A stretch of 21,251 nt of DNA from assembly GCA_046719465.1 (NCBI GenBank), contig JBDNCV010000062.1:1-21251 (forward strand), in the 5' to 3' direction. This stretch comes from JANWYT01 sp046719465 (lineage in GTDB: Bacteria; Chloroflexota; Anaerolineae; Aggregatilineales; Phototrophicaceae). The translations under genes were made by a program, and so were the position numbers. Below, piece after piece: positions 7,052-15,336 of this stretch. Positions within the stretch are counted from its first letter, which is position 1. Every line of letters starts with the position of its first letter. Under the pieces are notes generated by a model. It had not been told where the DNA came from and did no database searches. It saw only the letters and a program-made list of their open reading frames with translations.

Positions 7052-9628
7052 CGAAGACAGCATCTGCTTGAGCGCGTAAAGATGAGTAATTGCTTCAATG
7101 GGGGTGAGATGATCGACGTTGAGATCGCGCAGGGCTGCGATGACGGGGTGCTCTGGCGCGGGGGCTGGGTCTGGGGCGGGTGAGGGGCTAAACAGCGGCA
7201 GGCTCTGGCGGCTCATTTCGTGCTCGAACATGGTCAGCAGCTCACGGGCGCGCTGGACGACTGGCTTGGGCATCCCAGCAAGCTGGGCGACATGGACGCC
7301 GTAGCTGCGGTCTGCGCCGCCGCGCACCACCTTGTGCAAAAACACGATGGTTTCACCGCGCTCGGCGACGGCCACGTTGAAGTTCTCTGCGCGAGAGAGG
7401 ACGTTGGGCAGCTCGGTTAGCTCATGGTAATGGGTGGCGAACAGCGTGCGGCAGTTCAGGCGTGGGTTGTTGTGGATGTACTCCACGACGGCGCGCGCGA
7501 TGGCCAGCCCGTCGTAGGTGCTGGTGCCGCGCCCGATCTCGTCGAGGATGATGAGTGAACGCGGCGTCGCGCCGATCAACAAGCGCGCCGTCTCGACCAT
7601 CTCGACCATGAAGGTGCTCTGCCCAGCGTGGATTTCGTCTTGTGCGCCGATGCGCGCGAAGATGCGATCCACCAGCCCGATCTCAGCCGACTCAGCGGGG
7701 ACGAAGCTGCCGATGTGCGCCAGCAGCGTGATGAGCGCCACCTGCCGGATGTAGGTGGACTTGCCGGCCATGTTGGGGCCGGTCAGGATGTGGAGGCGGG
7801 AGCCAGCGTGGAAGTGGGTGTCGTTGGGGGTGTAGCGCTGGCCGTCAGGCAGCAGTGACTCTACCACAGGGTGACGTCCGTTTCGGATAGTCAGGATATC
7901 GCCAGCGCTCATCTTAGGGCGACAGTAGCCCTCGGCGACGGCGACCGTGGCCAGCGAGAGCAGCGCGTCGAGCGTGGCCAGCGTGCGCGCCGTCCGCAGC
8001 AGGGCTTCGCTGTGCTGGCTGATCTGGCGGCACACGTCCTCGAAGATCTGCCGCTCCAGCGCGAGGATTTCCTCTTCAGCGTTCAGCACGAGCGTTTCGT
8101 ATTCTTTCAACTCTGGCGTGATGTAACGCTCGGCGTTGACCAGCGTCTGCTTGCGCACGTAGTCCGCGGGGACTTTCTCTGTGTTGGCTGTTGTGACCTC
8201 AATGTAGTAGCCGAATACCTTGTTGAAGCCGACCTTGAGGCTGGCGATGCCGGTGCGCTGCCGTTCTTGCGGCTCCAACTCGGCGATCCAGCGGCGAGCG
8301 TGTTCACTCTTGGCTTTGAGATCGTCCAACTCTTGAGAGAAGCCCGCGCGGATCACGTTGATCTGATTGAGGTTGGCGGGCGCGTCTTCGTTGATGGCGC
8401 GTCGGATAAGCTGGCTCACCTGTGGGCAGGGGTTCAGCCGGTCGCTGATCGGCGTCAGGTTCGGGTAGGGCGCAACCAGCGCGGCCAAGTTGGGGACGAC
8501 TTCCAAGCTGCTGGCGAGAGCGAGCAGGTCGCGCGGGGTGGCTTTTTGGATGATGATGCGGTTGATGAGCCGCTCAAGGTCAACGATGTGTTTCAAGGCC
8601 TCGCGCACCTCGGCACGCAGCCGTTCGCTGCTGGTGAGCGCTTCCACGGCGTCGAGGCGGGCGTTGATGCGCGGCAGCTCCAGCAGCGGTTGGCTGAGCC
8701 ACGTCCGCAGCGTGCGCGCGCCCATCGGCGTCACTGTGCGGTCAATCACGCTGAGCAGGCTGCCGTGCGTCTTGCCGCTGCGGATGGTCTGGGTTAGCTC
8801 GAGGTTGCGGCGAGTGAACGGGTCAAGCACCATGAACGCGGAGGTGTCGTAAGAGCGAATGCTGGTGAGTTGGGCGAGGGCTGTCTTGTGCGTCGCGCGC
8901 AGGTATTCCACGGCGGCGGCGCAGGCGGCGACGGCCAGCGGCCATTCACTGAGGCCGAAGCTGTCGAGGTTGTGCAGCTTGAAGTGGTCGAGCAGGGTTT
9001 GCTTGGCGCTGCGGGTGTCAAACCAGTAGTCTTGCCCATAGGAGGGGTGGACACCTTCGGGCAGCGTTACTTTGTCCTTCCACGCTGTGGGGAGCAGCAG
9101 CTCACGCGGGCTGACGCGCGCCATCTCCTCCAGCAGCGCAACAGCCGCGCCATCCCCTTTGATTTCAGTCGCAGCAAACTCCCCTGTGCTAACATCAACA
9201 TATGCGATGCCTACGCCCGTCCATTTGTGCGTGCGCGCGTCGGTGGCAGGCGCGGCCACCATGAGGTAATTCGGCTGCTGCTGGTTGAGCAGGGTCGGCT
9301 CGACCAGCGTCCCGGGCGTGAGGACGCGCGTCACCTCGCGGTCAACGATCCCGCGGTTGGTCGGCTCGCTCACTTGGTCGCAGATGGCGACGTGATAGCC
9401 CTTATCGACCAAACGCGCCACGTAGGTATCCAGCGCGTGGTAGGGCACACCGGCCATCGGCTGGCCTTCGGTGCGCTTGGTGAGGGTGATGTCTAGCTCG
9501 CGCGCGGTGAGGACGGCATCGTCGTCGAAGGTCTCGTAAAAATCGCCCATGCGGAAGAACACAATGGCGTCGGGATACTGCCGCTTGATGTCCAAATACT
9601 GGCGACGCGCAGGGGTAAGCTTGGTCAT
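7049..9628 (-). CDS. mutS: DNA mismatch repair protein MutS
   Basis: 859 residues from ATG 9628; a TTG four codons upstream is open, and neither has a clear Shine-Dalgarno. MutS finds mismatches and small loops and starts their repair by ATP-driven clamp sliding. The mismatch-recognition motif 'GDFYETF' has F30 and E32 (the Phe-x-Glu that stacks into the mismatch). Connector, lever and clamp regions follow. Then come Walker A 'GPNMAGKST' (residues 617-625) and Walker B 'IILDEIGRG' (D696, E697). Near the C-terminus 'QSLPLF' looks like a beta-clamp-binding peptide, followed by a Pro/Ala linker and the final helical 'HLTPIEAITHLYALKQML' segment typical of MutS1 oligomerisation. No mutL is present in the window. 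It is divergent from the ROK gene. Confidence 0.97.
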   Translation of the reverse strand: MTKLTPARRQYLDIKRQYPDAIVFFRMGDFYETFDDDAVLTARELDITLTKRTEGQPMAGVPYHALDTYVARLVDKGYHVAICDQVSEPTNRGIVDREVTRVLTPGTLVEPTLLNQQQPNYLMVAAPATDARTHKWTGVGIAYVDVSTGEFAATEIKGDGAAVALLEEMARVSPRELLLPTAWKDKVTLPEGVHPSYGQDYWFDTRSAKQTLLDHFKLHNLDSFGLSEWPLAVAACAAAVEYLRATHKTALAQLTSIRSYDTSAFMVLDPFTRRNLELTQTIRSGKTHGSLLSVIDRTVTPMGARTLRTWLSQPLLELPRINARLDAVEALTSSERLRAEVREALKHIVDLERLINRIIIQKATPRDLLALASSLEVVPNLAALVAPYPNLTPISDRLNPCPQVSQLIRRAINEDAPANLNQINVIRAGFSQELDDLKAKSEHARRWIAELEPQERQRTGIASLKVGFNKVFGYYIEVTTANTEKVPADYVRKQTLVNAERYITPELKEYETLVLNAEEEILALERQIFEDVCRQISQHSEALLRTARTLATLDALLSLATVAVAEGYCRPKMSAGDILTIRNGRHPVVESLLPDGQRYTPNDTHFHAGSRLHILTGPNMAGKSTYIRQVALITLLAHIGSFVPAESAEIGLVDRIFARIGAQDEIHAGQSTFMVEMVETARLLIGATPRSLIILDEIGRGTSTYDGLAIARAVVEYIHNNPRLNCRTLFATHYHELTELPNVLSRAENFNVAVAERGETIVFLHKVVRGGADRSYGVHVAQLAGMPKPVVQRARELLTMFEHEMSRQSLPLFSPSPAPDPAPAPEHPVIAALRDLNVDHLTPIEAITHLYALKQMLSS

Positions 9629-9664
9629 GAGGCTGTCCAATGGTGCGGTTGAACGGGTGTGCTA

Positions 9665-9693
9665 TCGATAATGATTGTAGCAGGCGTTAGAAT
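9665..9693 (+). promoter_or_regulatory. Candidate promoter for the ROK gene (TCGATA-17-TAGAAT)
   Basis: TCGATA (9665-9670, 4 of 6 consensus) is followed by a 17-bp spacer and TAGAAT (9688-9693, 5 of 6). The start would be near 9700, 45 nt before ATG 9745. It overlaps the opposing mutS promoter almost completely. Confidence 0.35.
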
Positions 9694-9702
9694 ACCGTTC
9701 AA
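9674..9702 (-). promoter_or_regulatory. Candidate promoter for mutS (TTGAAC-17-TGCTACAAT)
   Basis: On the minus strand, TTGAAC (9702-9697), a 17-bp spacer and TACAAT (9679-9674) preceded by TGC make an extended -10. The predicted start is near 9667, 39 nt before the mutS ATG. This is one of the better promoter matches in the window. Confidence 0.5.
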
Positions 9703-9730
9703 TTGAGCAGATTTCAGGCCGCCGACTGGC

Positions 9731-9737
9731 GGGGAGA
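9731..9737 (+). promoter_or_regulatory. Shine-Dalgarno GGGGAGA selecting ATG 9745 for the ROK gene
   Basis: GGGGAGA lies about 7-8 nt before ATG 9745. An upstream in-frame TTG at 9703 has no such site and would add 14 residues not expected before the ROK phosphate-binding strand, so the ATG is preferred. Confidence 0.6.
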
Positions 9738-9744
9738 CCTTGAG

Positions 9745-10725
9745 ATGATCGACAAATGGGTGATAAGCCTTGATCTAGGCGGGACGCGCATCAGGACAGC
9801 GCGATTAAATCACAGCCTCGACATTGTGGAACGGTACGAAACGCTGACCGGGGCCGACGAGGGCTTCGACGCCTCGATGGGGCGCATCATCGACGCGCTG
9901 CACAAGGTGATGCCAGCGGATCGTTCAACCGTGCAGGGGATCGGGGTGAGCGCGCCCGGGCCGCTTGACCCGTCAACGGGGGTGCTCGTCGCGCCGCCCA
10001 ACTTGCCCGGGTGGGTCAACGTGCCGCTGGCTGATATTTTGACCAAAGAGTTCGGCGTGCCGGTGTACTGCGGCAACGATGCCAACGTGGCCGCGCTGGC
10101 GGAGACGGCGCGCGGCGCGGCCTACGGCTACCGCTATGTGATCTACATCACGATCAGCACGGGTGTCGGCAGCGGGATCATCAACGACGGCGTGCTGCTG
10201 CTGGGCAAGCGCGGGCTGGCGGCGGAGGCGGGGCATATTCCGCTCGTCATCGGGGAGACAGTCACCTCGGTGGAGAAGGAGGCAGCAGGCCCGGCGCTGG
10301 CGCGGCGCGTCAAAGGGCGGATCGCGCAAGGGGCGGCCTCCAAGATGAGCGCGATGGTGGAAGACATTGAGGATATCGACGCGCGCATCATCGGCATGGC
10401 GGCGCACGAGGGCGACCCCGTCGCGCTGGAAGCGGTGGAGCACTGCGGGTTCTGCGTTGGGCTGGGGGTGGTGACGCTGCTGCACCTGTTCAACCCGGAG
10501 ATCATCGTGATCGGCGGCGGCGTGAGCAACATTGGCGCGCTGCTGTTCGACAAAATCCGCGCCACCGTGGAGACCCACGCGCTGACGGATGCCTACTGGC
10601 GCGACTTGCAGATCGTCCCGGCGGGCTTGGGCGGCGACGTGAGCATTGTGGGCGCGGGCGCGCTGGTGCTGACGGCAGGCGGCCAAAAGGACGTGACGCA
10701 GGTCATCGCCATTGTGAACGAGTAG
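9745..10725 (+). CDS. ROK-family protein (sugar kinase/glucokinase-like) lacking the zinc-binding cysteine motif
   Basis: 326 residues, normal for a ROK kinase without the N-terminal DNA-binding domain of ROK repressors. The ATP phosphate motif 'ISLDLGGTRIR' is at the N-terminus. The catalytic Asp is D112 in 'YCGNDANVAALAE'. 'TISTGVGSGII', 'EAGHIPL' (E161, H164) and 'IVIGGGVSN' follow in the usual order, so a cytoplasmic sugar kinase acting on glucose, N-acetylated sugars or similar is likely. Oddity: after Gly-His the family normally has CxCGxxGCxE; here the stretch 'IPLVIGETVTSVEKEAAG' has no cysteine and is about 9-10 residues shorter, so the structural zinc site is absent. The histidine kinase gene starts 41 bp downstream. 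Substrate cannot be named. Confidence 0.88.
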   Translation: MIDKWVISLDLGGTRIRTARLNHSLDIVERYETLTGADEGFDASMGRIIDALHKVMPADRSTVQGIGVSAPGPLDPSTGVLVAPPNLPGWVNVPLADILTKEFGVPVYCGNDANVAALAETARGAAYGYRYVIYITISTGVGSGIINDGVLLLGKRGLAAEAGHIPLVIGETVTSVEKEAAGPALARRVKGRIAQGAASKMSAMVEDIEDIDARIIGMAAHEGDPVALEAVEHCGFCVGLGVVTLLHLFNPEIIVIGGGVSNIGALLFDKIRATVETHALTDAYWRDLQIVPAGLGGDVSIVGAGALVLTAGGQKDVTQVIAIVNE

Positions 10726-10751
10726 CGCGGGGCTGTTCTTCCGCTGAGATG

Positions 10752-10760
10752 TGATACACT
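10752..10760 (+). promoter_or_regulatory. Extended -10 TGATACACT placed for a leaderless histidine-kinase mRNA
   Basis: TGATACACT ends 6 bases before ATG 10767, so a start site at the usual 7-nt distance falls on the A of the start codon. No Shine-Dalgarno is present before this ATG, which agrees with leaderless translation. No clear -35 is visible. Confidence 0.42.
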
Positions 10761-10766
10761 TGCGCC

Positions 10767-12338
10767 ATGTTAAGCCTACCGGATTACCCCGTCAGACAGC
10801 GTGACTTTCTGTTAGAGATTTCACGCGCGATCACCGCCCAGCTCGACCTCTCGGAGGTGCTGCGGCGGGTGCTGCGCGCGTCGGTCGTGATGACGGCGGC
10901 GCGGGTGGGCGTGGTGGCGCTGCGCGGCGAGGGCGACGAGCAGTTCACCGTCCGCGCGTTTACGGGGATGCATCAAGACCGCGTGCCCGTGCTGAACGCC
11001 AAACTGCTCGAACTCGTCAGCACCGATCAAGCCGAGTTCAGCGTGGAGTTCCTCAACGCCAAGCTGCGCGAAATGTCCGAGGCGATTGACCCCGCGTTGG
11101 TGCAGGCGGTGGCGATGCCGCTTACCTTCGCAGAGAAGCCGCTGGGGCTGTTGATCGTGTTCCGCTCGTATCACAGCGTCATTAGCGCCAGCGATGTGCA
11201 GATCTTGCAGAGCTTTGCCGATCAAGCGGCGATTGCCGTCCACAACGCGCAGCTTTATGGGGCGATCAACCAAGAACGCCGCCGCTTGCAGGCCATTCTC
11301 GACTACAGCGGCGACGGCGTGATGATCCTAGACCCGCACATGGTCATCTTGCAGATCAACCGCGCGTTTGAGCATATGACGGGGTGGACGAGCACCGACG
11401 CGGTGGGGCTGCATCAGGATGAGGTGATCCAATGGGTGCGGCGTGATCAGATGGACTTGCAGGACGCGATGAGCGCGGGCTTGTTCCCTAAATTGCAGCC
11501 TCGCGGCAACACGTTCTACGTGGAGGGGGACATCCAGCGGCGCGACGGGCTGACGGCCAGCCTCGGCATCACCTACGCGCCGTTGTTTAATGAAGAAGGC
11601 AAGCTGACGACGATCATCGCCAACGTGCGCGATGTGGCCAACTTTCGCCGCGCGCAGGAGATGCAGAACGTGTTCATCTCGACCGTCTCGCACGAGCTGC
11701 GCACGCCGGTCGCCCTTATCAAGGGCTACGCTAGCACGTTGAACCGCCCCGATGTTGAGTGGGATATGGCGGTCGTGCGGGAGAGCCTCGCTGTGATCGA
11801 GGAAGAGGCTGACCGTTTGGCCGAGCTGATTGACGACCTGCTGGCCGCCAGCAAAATCCAAGCGGAGAACAACGTCCGCTTGACGCTGAGCGACGTTCAG
11901 CTTGATCAGATCGCGGCGCGGGCGGTGGAGCGCTTCAGCAAGCAGACGCAGCGCCACACCTTCGCACTGTCCTTCCCTGCGGATTACCCGTCGATTCAAG
12001 GCGATGCCAAGCTGCTGCGGCAGGTGGTGGATAACTTGCTGACCAACGCGATCAAGTACTCGCCCAATGGCGGTACGATCACCGTTGGGGGGCGCTTCAG
12101 CGAGACAACCGTGAACTTCTTCGTGCGCGATGAGGGCGTCGGCATCCCAGAGGCCGAGCAGCAGCGCATCTTTGAGCGCTTCTATCGCATCGATGGCAAC
12201 CTGACGAGCAAGACCAAGGGGACAGGGCTGGGCCTCTACCTTGTGCGCGCCATCATCACCGCGCATCGCGGCGAAATCAACGTGAAGAGCCAGCCCGGGC
12301 ACGGCTCCACGTTTTATTTTTCACTGCCCCGAGACTGA
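10767..12338 (+). CDS. Soluble sensor histidine kinase, GAF-PAS-HisKA-HATPase
   Basis: 523 residues without membrane segments, so a cytoplasmic sensor. It opens with a helix and a GAF domain (about 20-165, 'LLIVFRS...LQSFADQAAIAVHNAQLY'), then a PAS domain (about 175-290, 'ILDYSGDGVMILD... INRAFEHMTGW'). The dimerisation/phosphoacceptor helix has H309 in 'FISTVSHELRTP'. The ATPase domain has the N box 'VVDNLLTNAIKYSPNGG', G1 'DEGVGIPE', F box 'FERFYR' and G2 'GTGLGLYLV'. It would autophosphorylate on H309 and pass the phosphate to a response regulator. No regulator gene is adjacent; the only one here is at 18485-19195, 6 kb away and on the other strand. The CpXC gene follows after 22 bp, probably in one operon. 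The ligand is unknown. Confidence 0.94.
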   Translation: MLSLPDYPVRQRDFLLEISRAITAQLDLSEVLRRVLRASVVMTAARVGVVALRGEGDEQFTVRAFTGMHQDRVPVLNAKLLELVSTDQAEFSVEFLNAKLREMSEAIDPALVQAVAMPLTFAEKPLGLLIVFRSYHSVISASDVQILQSFADQAAIAVHNAQLYGAINQERRRLQAILDYSGDGVMILDPHMVILQINRAFEHMTGWTSTDAVGLHQDEVIQWVRRDQMDLQDAMSAGLFPKLQPRGNTFYVEGDIQRRDGLTASLGITYAPLFNEEGKLTTIIANVRDVANFRRAQEMQNVFISTVSHELRTPVALIKGYASTLNRPDVEWDMAVVRESLAVIEEEADRLAELIDDLLAASKIQAENNVRLTLSDVQLDQIAARAVERFSKQTQRHTFALSFPADYPSIQGDAKLLRQVVDNLLTNAIKYSPNGGTITVGGRFSETTVNFFVRDEGVGIPEAEQQRIFERFYRIDGNLTSKTKGTGLGLYLVRAIITAHRGEINVKSQPGHGSTFYFSLPRD

Positions 12339-12360
12339 CTAACAATCCATTGGAGATGGC

Positions 12361-13704
12361 ATGACAAACCCCACAAAAACTCAAATCCGCTGCGCATCTT
12401 GTGGGCAGCCCTTCGGCGTGACCGTGCGCACGCTCATCGACGTTCAGCGTGACCCGCAGGGCAAGGCGCTCTTGATGGCGGGCCACCTCAACACCTTTGA
12501 CTGCCCGCACTGCGGTTTTGAGAACCGCGTGCTGACCCCGCTGCTCTACCATGACGCGGCAAAGTCCTTGTTGATTGCGTTCATCCCGATGGAGATTTCG
12601 CTGCAAACAGGCAAATCAGAAGAGAAGATTGTTGGGGATTTGCTCAACGAGCTGACGCGCAATCTGCCGAAGGATCAGTTCCGCGCTTACATGTTCAATC
12701 CGAAACGGGCGCTGACGCTAGAAGGGCTGCGTGAGCAGGTGATGGAAGCCGACGGCATCACCAAAGAGATGATGGAGGCGCAGCGGCGGCGGGTTGAGCT
12801 GCTGCAATCCCTCTTGGCGGCGGACAGCGAGGAAGCGCTCAAACAGGCGATTGAAGCCGCCGACAGCCAGATTGACGAGGCTTTCTTCCGGCTGGTGTCG
12901 GTCATGTATCAGCGCTTGGCGTCCGATGGGCAGGCGCAGATTGCTGCCTCGTTGGAGATGCTTCAAGAGCGCTTGCTGCGTTATTCGACGGCAGGCAAGC
13001 AGGCCATGGCGGCCTACAGCGAGCAGCAGAAGGTGGTTGAGGGCGTTATGGCGGACGTGCAGGCGTTGGGCAAGCAGGCCACCCGCGGCGACTTGCAGCG
13101 CTTGGCGTTGGGCTATGGCGAGGACAGCCAGCGCTTGCAGGCGCTCGTAGGCCTCACGCGCCCGGCGATGGACTACCAGTTCTTCAATGAATTCACGCAG
13201 GCCATCAGCCAAGCTCCTGCCAAAGAGCGCCCCGCCATGGAGGCTGTGCGCGATCAGCTTCTCGCGCTGACGCAGGCCATGGACGAGGAACAGCGCAGCG
13301 CAGTCGGGGATGTTCTTCAGTTCCTGACGGAGTTGATCAACAGCCCTGACCCCGACGCGCTCATCGACCAAGCACGCGACATGATCGACGGGCAGATGCT
13401 GCGCATCTTGGCAGCCAACATAGAGGAAGCGCAGCGGCAGGGCGCGACGCAGGCGGTTGAGGCGATGCAGCGCGTCTACGATAAGCTGGTGGCCGTGCTT
13501 GAAGAGCAGATGCCGCCGGAGGTGCGCTTCCTGAACCGTTGGATCAGCGCTGCACCCGCCGATGAGCCAGCGCTGCTAGCTGAAGCCGCCCAGTTCGACC
13601 GCGCCAGCTTGATCAGTTGGTGCGATGCTATGCTCGACCAAGTTCAGCAGGCTGGGGCGGCTGAGATCGTGCAGCGCCTGCGGGCGATTCGCGCTCAGCT
13701 TTGA
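12361..13704 (+). CDS. CpXC-domain zinc-ribbon protein with long helical C-terminus
   Basis: 447 residues; ATG 12361 is preceded by GGAGA at 12352-12356. The N-terminal about 110 residues match the CpXC domain: C11-x-x-C14 and C48-P-H-C51 make a zinc ribbon ('IRCASCGQPF', 'FDCPHCGFEN'), followed by 'LLYHDAAKSLLIAFIP', a typical CpXC strand. The remaining about 320 residues are charged and helix-rich, with Glu/Gln/Ala-rich stretches that suggest helical bundles or coiled coil. There is no signal peptide. The domain's function is not known; it is often found in Chloroflexota and other environmental bacteria. Close spacing behind the histidine kinase suggests a shared transcript, so it may be part of that signalling pathway, but this is inference. 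Confidence 0.82.
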   Translation: MTNPTKTQIRCASCGQPFGVTVRTLIDVQRDPQGKALLMAGHLNTFDCPHCGFENRVLTPLLYHDAAKSLLIAFIPMEISLQTGKSEEKIVGDLLNELTRNLPKDQFRAYMFNPKRALTLEGLREQVMEADGITKEMMEAQRRRVELLQSLLAADSEEALKQAIEAADSQIDEAFFRLVSVMYQRLASDGQAQIAASLEMLQERLLRYSTAGKQAMAAYSEQQKVVEGVMADVQALGKQATRGDLQRLALGYGEDSQRLQALVGLTRPAMDYQFFNEFTQAISQAPAKERPAMEAVRDQLLALTQAMDEEQRSAVGDVLQFLTELINSPDPDALIDQARDMIDGQMLRILAANIEEAQRQGATQAVEAMQRVYDKLVAVLEEQMPPEVRFLNRWISAAPADEPALLAEAAQFDRASLISWCDAMLDQVQQAGAAEIVQRLRAIRAQL

Positions 13705-13820
13705 GCCGAGGCGCTGGCTGACGTTTGACCTACGCTGGCGGATTTCTCTGGAAATTTGCTTGACCCTCCGTTATCGTGATGCGCCGTAAGGTAGACGATG
13801 GCTTACATAAGGTAATGACA

Positions 13821-15278
13821 ATGACGAATCAAGTAACCAAACGATTTCGCCTCTTGATTGTAGTGGCAGTGACGGCAGTGGTGACAGTGCTTGGGCTGCC
13901 CGCTGGGTCGGTTATGGCGCAGGTGGCCCCCACTGCAACGCCCACTGACCCGACGTGGCTGGGCTTCGTGGCGGCGCGCAACGCCGTGCAAGCCCGCGAG
14001 CGGGTTGATCTGACGATCGTTCGCAGTTGGCAGTTCTTGCAAGACGATTGGAGCACGGCCAATGCCGCTCATCCGCAGAAAGCGGCTGGCATTGACGGCT
14101 GTGTTTCGACGACCAGCATCGTTGACGCGCGCCCGATCTTCTACGGCTGGACGTATACCATCGTCAGCCTGCGCGGCGATACCTACGTCGTCCGCGTGAG
14201 CTTCGACACGCGCGAGACGGCCATCTGCGACCTTGTGCAGACGCCTGCTGCCCCTGCTGCCCCCAATGGCGACGCGGCAGCCAACCCGAACCTGCCGCCG
14301 CCAGTGGCGGGCGCGGCGGCGCGTGGTTCGTTCGAACTCGGCGGCCACATCGCCAACTTCACGCCTGCCAGCATTGACGCCATGCGCCGCTCGGGCATGA
14401 CGTGGGTCAAGAAACAGATGAAGGGCGTGGGCGTGGATTGGGCGCGCGGCATCATCAACGCGGCGCGCGCCAACAACCTGAAGGTGCTCATCAGCGTGGT
14501 GGGCGATAAGAACCGCCTCGGCCAGAACTTCGACGCCTACATCCAAGAGTACGCGCAGTTGGCGGCAGCGGTGGCCGCAGCAGGGGCTGACGCGATTGAA
14601 GTGTGGAATGAGCCGAACATCGAACGTGAGTGGCCGGTGGGGCGCGTCAACGGCGCAGAGTACACCAAGCTGCTGGCGGCGGCCTACAACGCCATCAAGC
14701 AGGCCAACCCGAACACGTTGGTGATCAGCGGTGCGCCGGCCCCGACGGGCGCGGCAGGCGCGGCGGGCTGCTTCCTTGATCAAGCAGCGGGCATCCACTT
14801 CTGCAACGATGACACGTTTATGCAGCAGATGGCGGCGGCAGGCGCGGCCAACTACATGGACTGCGTAGGCTTGCACTACAACGAAGGCGTGCTCCCGCCC
14901 AGCGCCAGCAGCGGTGACCCGCGCGGCAACTTCCCGACTTACTACTTCGGCAGCATGACGGCGCGCGGCGCAGCCCCCTTCCCGGGCAAGCAGCTCTGCT
15001 ATACCGAGTTCGGCTACCTGAGCGGCGAGGGCATGGGCCAGCCCATCCCGGCGGCGTTCAACTGGTCGCCCAACAACCCGGTGACGGTGGCGCAGCAGGC
15101 CAATTGGCTGGCGCAAGCCGCCACGCTCTCGGCGCAGCGCGGCGACATTCGCCTGATGATCATCTGGAACGTGGACTTCACCGTGTGGGGCAGCGACCCG
15201 CAAGGTGGCTACGCAATCATCCGCCCGGATGGTTCCTGCCCGGCGTGCGACGCGCTGGGGACGGTCATGCGCCGTTGA
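13821..15278 (+). CDS. Secreted glycoside-hydrolase-like (clan GH-A) protein
   Basis: 485 residues from ATG 13821, which has AAGG 8 nt upstream; ATG 13815, ATG 13779 and GTG 13776 are in-frame alternatives. A signal peptide ends about 'GSVMAQ-V'. An N-terminal about 110-residue domain with two Cys and a Pro/Ala linker ('PAAPAAPNGDAAANPNLPPP') precede the catalytic-like barrel, which begins 'GSFELGGHIANFT'. 'EVWNEPNIE' gives candidate acid/base E264 and 'LCYTEFGYLSGEG' candidate nucleophile E396. 'CVGLHYN' and 'MIIWNVDFTVWG' are further barrel strands typical of GH-A members near GH39/GH53/GH5. Substrate unknown. It is the last gene of the + strand run; a terminator follows at 15304-15332. Its general plan matches the GH-like protein at 3942-5324, but the two are not close in sequence. 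Confidence 0.75.
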   Translation: MTNQVTKRFRLLIVVAVTAVVTVLGLPAGSVMAQVAPTATPTDPTWLGFVAARNAVQARERVDLTIVRSWQFLQDDWSTANAAHPQKAAGIDGCVSTTSIVDARPIFYGWTYTIVSLRGDTYVVRVSFDTRETAICDLVQTPAAPAAPNGDAAANPNLPPPVAGAAARGSFELGGHIANFTPASIDAMRRSGMTWVKKQMKGVGVDWARGIINAARANNLKVLISVVGDKNRLGQNFDAYIQEYAQLAAAVAAAGADAIEVWNEPNIEREWPVGRVNGAEYTKLLAAAYNAIKQANPNTLVISGAPAPTGAAGAAGCFLDQAAGIHFCNDDTFMQQMAAAGAANYMDCVGLHYNEGVLPPSASSGDPRGNFPTYYFGSMTARGAAPFPGKQLCYTEFGYLSGEGMGQPIPAAFNWSPNNPVTVAQQANWLAQAATLSAQRGDIRLMIIWNVDFTVWGSDPQGGYAIIRPDGSCPACDALGTVMRR

Positions 15279-15303
15279 GCGCAGCACCTAACGCAGCTTC
15301 TTG

Positions 15304-15332
15304 AGGGGCGATCTTCGAGTCGCCCCTTTTTT
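15304..15332 (+). terminator. Intrinsic terminator downstream of the GH-like gene
   Basis: An 8-bp stem (AGGGGCGA, 15304-15311, with TCGCCCCT, 15320-15327) closes an 8-nt loop and is followed by a T run ending at 15332. It stands between the end of the + strand run and the end of the convergent nucleotidyltransferase gene. The minus-strand reading lacks a U tract, so it serves the + strand. Confidence 0.9.
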
Positions 15333-15336
15333 GTGC

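Noticed and set aside
7871..8797. A 308-codon + strand frame inside mutS
   Set aside because: It lies wholly within the conserved mutS coding region; no independent support.
13705..13775. A terminator after the CpXC gene
   Set aside because: Only short repeats of GCTGGC are present, with no stable stem followed by a T run.
13760..13792. TTGACC ... TAAGGT as a promoter for the second GH-like gene
   Set aside because: The spacer would be 21 bp and the -10 is poor; no acceptable -10 lies at 16-18 bp.
13803..15287. A 494-codon open frame on the - strand opposite the second GH-like gene
   Set aside because: The + strand protein has a signal peptide, a barrel motif pair and a terminator behind it; the minus frame is His/Arg-rich and matches nothing.
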